Positions 59,300-64,000 of a DNA stretch of 64,000 nt are shown one piece after another. The first letter of the stretch is position 1; every line of letters starts with the position of its first letter. This stretch comes from Hofstenia miamia (Eukaryota; Xenacoelomorpha; Acoela): contig SCFE01000065.1 in assembly GCA_004352715.1 (NCBI GenBank), positions 1,884,788 through 1,948,787 of the forward strand. Reading direction: 5' to 3'. A program made the translations under genes and the position numbers. A model generated the notes under the pieces. That model did no database searches. It worked only from the letters and a program-made list of their open reading frames with translations, and was not told where the DNA came from.

Positions 59300-60299
59300 N
59301 NNNNNNNNNNNNNNNNNNNNNNNNNNNNNNNNNNNNNNNNNNNNNNNNNNNNNNNNNNNNNNNNNNNNNNNNNNNNNNNNNNNNNNNNNNNNNNNNNNNN
59401 NNNNNNNNNNNNNNNNNNNNNNNNNNNNNNNNNNNNNNNNNNNNNNNNNNNNNNNNNNNNNNNNNNNNNNNNNNNNNNNNNNNNNNNNNNNNNNNNNNNN
59501 NNNNNNNNNNNNNNNNNNNNNNNNNNNNNNNNNNNNNNNNNNNNNNNNNNNNNNNNNNNNNNNNNNNNNNNNNNNNNNNNNNNNNNNNNNNNNNNNNNNN
59601 NNNNNNNNNNNNNNNNNNNNNNNNNNNNNNNNNNNNNNNNNNNNNNNNNNNNNNNNNNNNNNNNNNNNNNNNNNNNNNNNNNNNNNNNNNNNNNNNNNNN
59701 NNNNNNNNNNNNNNNNNNNNNNNNNNNNNNNNNNNNNNNNNNNNNNNNNNNNNNNNNNNNNNNNNNNNNNNNNNNNNNNNNNNNNNNNNNNNNNNNNNNN
59801 NNNNNNNNNNNNNNNNNNNNNNNNNNNNNNNNNNNNNNNNNNNNNNNNNNNNNNNNNNNNNNNNNNNNNNNNNNNNNNNNNNNNNNNNNNNNNNNNNNNN
59901 NNNNNNNNNNNNNNNNNNNNNNNNNNNNNNNNNNNNNNNNNNNNNNNNNNNNNNNNNNNNNNNNNNNNNNNNNNNNNNNNNNNNNNNNNNNNNNNNNNNN
60001 NNNNNNNNNNNNNNNNNNNNNNNNNNNNNNNNNNNNNNNNNNNNNNNNNNNNNNNNNNNNNNNNNNNNNNNNNNNNNNNNNNNNNNNNNNNNNNNNNNNN
60101 NNNNNNNNNNNNNNNNNNNNNNNNNNNNNNNNNNNNNNNNNNNNNNNNNNNNNNNNNNNNNNNNNNNNNNNNNNNNNNNNNNNNNNNNNNNNNNNNNNNN
60201 NNNNNNNNNNNNNNNNNNNNNNNNNNNNNNNNNNNNNNNNNNNNNNNNNNNNNNNNNNNNNNNNNNNNNNNNNNNNNNNNNNNNNNNNNNNNNNNNNNN
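59300..60299. other. Assembly gap, 1,000 N
   Basis: Nominal-size gap followed by a short TA repeat (60300-60310). The missing DHTKD1 exons may lie here or on another contig. Confidence 0.99.
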
Positions 60300-60310
60300 T
60301 ATATATATAT

Positions 60311-60738
60311 TGAAGAGCTTTACTGTGTTTAAATCTTGGTTTTTCTCCCACTAAACTAAAAAATTATTCTTATATGATATGAATTCTTTTCCAACTAAAT
60401 CACCATTCGTTATCAGTTCTAAGTCCTCTTCTGACACTTCATTGGCAGATACATCATTCCATTGTACTATTGTACATAAATTGTCTCAGTGATTAAATCT
60501 AAAAAATTGTCAACATTCTAATGTTATATATTATTATAATAAGTATTTGTAGTCTATAGATAAAAAATGACAGCAAAATTGTCTATCTTACCATTGTTAC
60601 CTCTAGAGATAAATAAACATTATAAAGTATAATTCGCCACATACATTTGATAATAACCATAATACATTAGATTATAATGAAACGTGGGTAACTATAAACT
60701 ATGCATTGTTTTATAAATCAAAATTTTGGTCCTAACCG
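60311..60738. other. Unassigned sequence
   Basis: No coding or repeat feature recognised. Confidence 0.5.
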
Positions 60739-61056
60739 CAGGCCCGCAGCCACGGGGATTTAGGAGGGGTCGATCCCCTCCCCTTGAAAGGTCAGGCAAC
60801 CCCTCTTTTTTATTTTGTCTATATTTTCAAAAAAATTCCGCGGGGCTTCACCCCGCCTTTGGTCACTTACTTGATCACTATATTAAATGACATCACAAGT
60901 CAAAAAATCCGCGTAAGCCCATGGATACAACAAAAATAAAATGGTGTACAGACTTGGTAAAATTTTAGTTTATATTATAAAGAAAGTCGAAATTCCCATC
61001 GACACCTCCTAAATGCGCATCGACCCCTTTAGGTGAATATGCTGGCTACGGGTCTG
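60739..61056. mobile_element. hAT MITE (318 bp) with 8-bp target duplication
   Basis: Ends CAGGCCCGCAGCC and, inverted, CAGACCCGTAGCC, flanked on both sides by CCTAACCG (60731-60738 and 61057-61064). GC-richer than its surroundings; inside each end is a GGGGTCGAT motif facing inward. No coding capacity. Confidence 0.93.
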
Positions 61057-61451
61057 CCTAACCGCAAGAGCGAGTAATTTATGTCGATTTGTATGTAGTT
61101 GTTCGAAATGTTTATTTTAAACAAATAATATTTAGTTTGAGCATAAAAAAGCTTGTAAAGTTAAGGAAATGTATAAATCATTTTAAATGAAAAATGACAT
61201 AAGAATGATTTTTTTACATATTTGTAACATAAATTATTTTGTCTATAGATAAAATTGCAGGAGAGTGTGAATTTAACAAAATAATTATTTATTTATAGAA
61301 TACATAAGTAGATGCTGCTTATTCAATGTTATAAGTGACTTTGCATACTGAATTCAGCTAAGCATTACAGTATATAGAAAATGCCTCACCTTTTCTTACA
61401 CAGCGATTATCGCGGGAAAGTAATTGATTTAACCTCTAGTCCATTACAGAC

Positions 61452-63601
61452 TTAACCCCAATGTGCCTGGGTACTCAAAAAGCACTTAAAATTTCTTGTT
61501 TTTCAGTATATACTATTGATTTGGGGTGCAATTACTGATTTTGGCAGATGATCCAAACCATCTTGCCTGATTGAATCATTCGCAATTGGAGCAAATGCCC
61601 ATGATTGATGGCTGAATAACATTTACGGTTCAATTTCGAACCAACTTTGCACAATGCTGTTGCAATACTTGCTTTGAAGTCCCGTAATTTAGGCCATTCT
61701 TTTTTTGGGCACATTCAAATCGCTGCATGTTCGCCTATACTCAAGCCAGGCATTCACCATTGCGGCATTAGCAAAATGAAAAAATATCTTCAAATAATAA
61801 CGCTTGTTGCATTGCAAGCGGTTCCTATTTAGGACAATATATGAATCAAAAGCATCGATGCCTTCCATAAATTTGTTATATTCCAAGACTATATCTGGGC
61901 AATGGATTTCTTCATATTGATGTATTTTCCTATTAAATCTTCTTATTGGGGTTATTGAGGAACTTTTAACGAAATCGCTAAGATGGCCGGGCGGGTTATC
62001 CATCCATTTTACAGCTGTTATTTGATGTGTGTTATCCGGGAGAGTAGCATATTTTTCATTTATGCTACCGCGCTGTATCATATCCTTATCGGATTTGAAG
62101 CCGATATTGGGTATTCGGTTTGCCCGAAATGTACATATGGACCGGAAGCCCTTTTTTGTTCAGGTAATTGATCAGTTCCAGTGAAGAGAACCAATTATCG
62201 TAGAAAAGCCTCAAATTTTCATTTTCAGGTAAAATCGAAACTAGTCTTTGAACTACTGCTCCTGCGGCTTCCACATTTGCAATGGGTTCATGTCCAGTTG
62301 ACCCACAATAAAATTCCGCATTGTATATAAGACCAGTTTCACCTGTTAAAAGGAACACTTTGAATCCCCATTTCTTTGGTTTATGAGAGTCTTTGTCGGA
62401 ATAATTTGCTCGTCAATTGAAAAGTTCGTGTCATATTTGAGAGCGTTGCATACGTTGTTGAAGTTGTCCACGATAGGAAAAAACTTGAAGTCTCGTCTGC
62501 CATTATGCTGAACCGAAGTGGAGTTAACAACAAAGTGCAAATTGCTTTTTATTGCTTCAAACTCATTTCTTGTCATAACTTCTGCAATATGTTCAATTCT
62601 GGTTTCTGGAGCCCAATAACGTCTTATATTCGTCATTCCGTATAAAGACATCATGAATGTACAACCAAGGAACTTCTTCAGTCGATCAGGTGTTAAGTTG
62701 AAGTTTGAATTTGGGCCTAGTTCATGCGCGTAAATGTTAGATTGGTCGCATAAGTAATTTATCCAATTCGTACTAAAATAAGGCTCAAAATATTCGTATG
62801 GATCTTAAAGTACAGTTTCCATTTCGCGACAGGCTGATCAGCCATTGGACTGGATCCAGCTTTCGATAATAGATGCCGTTTAGTTGAACTTTTCTTTTTG
62901 ACTAATGCACTCAGCGTGAATAGCTCCTAAGGGTGAGAAACAGAACTTTCAGAGTAGAAGTAGCACTTGAAGCACTCTGGCCAGTATCGGATGCTTCTCT
63001 ATCTTCGGGGATTTCAACAACACCTACTCTATCATTTCTGCGAAAATTATATCCCCCATACGTCTTTTTTGGATCACTTTCTTCATTCACACCAGTTACT
63101 TGTTCCTGCCTATTTGTTGGCCACTAGTCAGTTTCTCTTTCATGTAGGTGTTGTGAAAGAATAGTTTCATTTTCTGGTTCAATTTCTAGTTTTGATATTT
63201 CTTGAATAATCGCCGTGTTTGTGCTGCTTTCTTGTGATTTAACTGCACTCTGTAATAATTGTCCTACTCTAGGTGTGACCCACTGGATTCTAACCGTTTC
63301 ATTTTGTTCAGGTCCGAATGATTCATAACTAACGTGGTAAGACCGCGTGAAACGTTTCAACACGACTGCTGGCCACCAGTGTCCGTATTTGGTAATTGGA
63401 TCGGGGCAAAAGACTTTGAACAAATCACCTGCATTGAATGGCATAATAACTAAAAATTAACAATCGTTATTTATTGGGTCTTGGAATACGTTATTGTTAA
63501 TTTAATTTCATTGATTAAAAGAAATTACGAAAATTATAAATTTTAACTATAAGATTGAAAAGCCAGTAACTTCGTACCCTGGCCGCCTGGTGTGTCTTTA
63601 A
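61452..63601 (-). mobile_element. piggyBac-like element, tentative ends
   Basis: TTAA at 61452 is followed by CCCCAATGTGCCTGGGTAC. Near the right side, GTACCCTGGCCGCCTGG precedes TTAA at 63598. The shared GCCxGGGTAC core is inverted and encloses the transposase frames. The match is short, so the ends are provisional. Confidence 0.5.
61538..63444 (-). pseudogene. piggyBac-family transposase with extra N-terminal domain, broken
   Basis: Starts at ATG 63442-63444 with GDLFKVFCPDP and YGHWWPAVV, a PWWP/Tudor-like strand pattern of about 55 residues. A Ser/Glu-rich linker then reaches a TAG at 63124-63126; the same frame stays open past it (YGGYNFRRND, VEIPEDREAS) to about 62930. Frameshifted core pieces contain FNLTPDRLKKFLG, FSIDEQIIP (first Asp), LRLFYDNWFSSLELINYLN (second Asp) and YNKFMEGIDAFDS (third Asp), then a basic C-terminus (KKRMA, KLRDFKASIATALC). 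All three catalytic Asp survive. At least three disruptions. Different lineage from the 2-4 kb copy. Confidence 0.83.
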
Positions 63602-64000
63602 AGTTACAATAGTTCCGAATTGTTCATGTATTGAACAGTATAGTAATCGTATGCTAAGGAAAGTTGTTTGATGTACATTATGTAAGCCAGACTGTGTTAA
63701 AAAATTACAATTATTGGATTAAACACTGTGAAGATATTAGTCCTTTTATAAAATTTGCCATGTGTCATTCAATTTGTGTATCACTTTAGCCATTGCAACA
63801 AATGGGCGTGGTTATTTAATAATACGTGAATGCAAATGCCACAATTCAACCACTAAGGGTCTCAGCCAATAAAATTAGCTGTCAGACCAACTAAGATTCG
63901 ATGCTGTAGCTGACTGTGCGGTGACGCAATTTACAATTCTTTGCTTTGTAACTTTAAATTAGCCGTAGGCACATTAAGGTTAATCACATTCCGTAAAACA
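63602..64000. other. Unassigned sequence at window end
   Basis: No open frame, RNA gene or repeat that I can support. Confidence 0.5.

Overview
This is an AT-rich animal (invertebrate metazoan) draft-genome scaffold. Three intron-split nuclear genes are recognisable, and most of the rest is decayed transposons. Evidence for a metazoan is the USP25/USP28-type, NDUFAF1-type and DHTKD1-type exons with GT-AG introns and consistent phases, plus Ty3/gypsy, piggyBac, hAT, Tc1/mariner and several LINE families. I cannot name the species. There are eight N runs: 1021-2020, 5032-5052, 12928-13306, 23497-24496, 46378-46432, 49206-49545, 56227-56563 and 59300-60299. Single n bases sit at 20672, 25750 and 34202. 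Several gaps are flanked by duplicated sequence, so local assembly is unreliable.

Layout. 1-1020: broken Ty3/gypsy integrase. 2108-3868: broken piggyBac copy. 4075-9590: MITE-like elements around the last recognisable USP exon. 5953-17870 (minus): a USP25/28-like deubiquitinase with 13 exons placed by homology and phase; its SUMO/ubiquitin-binding exon lies in a 1,220-bp tandem duplication that ends at 19490. 19491-24881: a large inverted-repeat element with an Ulp1/C48-like protease relic, an unrecognised basic protein and an SGNH/GDSL-like relic. 25697-26330: truncated Tc1-like element. 27982-32772 (minus): NDUFAF1-like complex I assembly factor, with a 2.1-kb Tc1-like element in its last intron. 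33482-34922: a 720-bp repeat around one n. 35813-40470: LINE remains. 41229-43215 (minus): a hAT transposase pseudogene with a second hAT element inserted in it. 43705-51764 (plus): the first eight exons of a DHTKD1-like 2-oxoadipate dehydrogenase E1; exons 6-8 appear again at 54737-57742. 60739-61056: a small hAT MITE. 61452-63601 (minus): a broken piggyBac copy with an unusual N-terminal domain.

Roles. The deubiquitinase, the complex I assembly factor and the mitochondrial dehydrogenase have no evident joint pathway; nothing suggests an operon or cluster. Both exon duplications are phase-incompatible with tandem splicing, so they look like assembly or haplotype effects or non-coding rearrangements rather than new protein repeats. 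The least ordinary content is the 19.5-24.9 kb element and the domain fused to the 61-63 kb piggyBac transposase.
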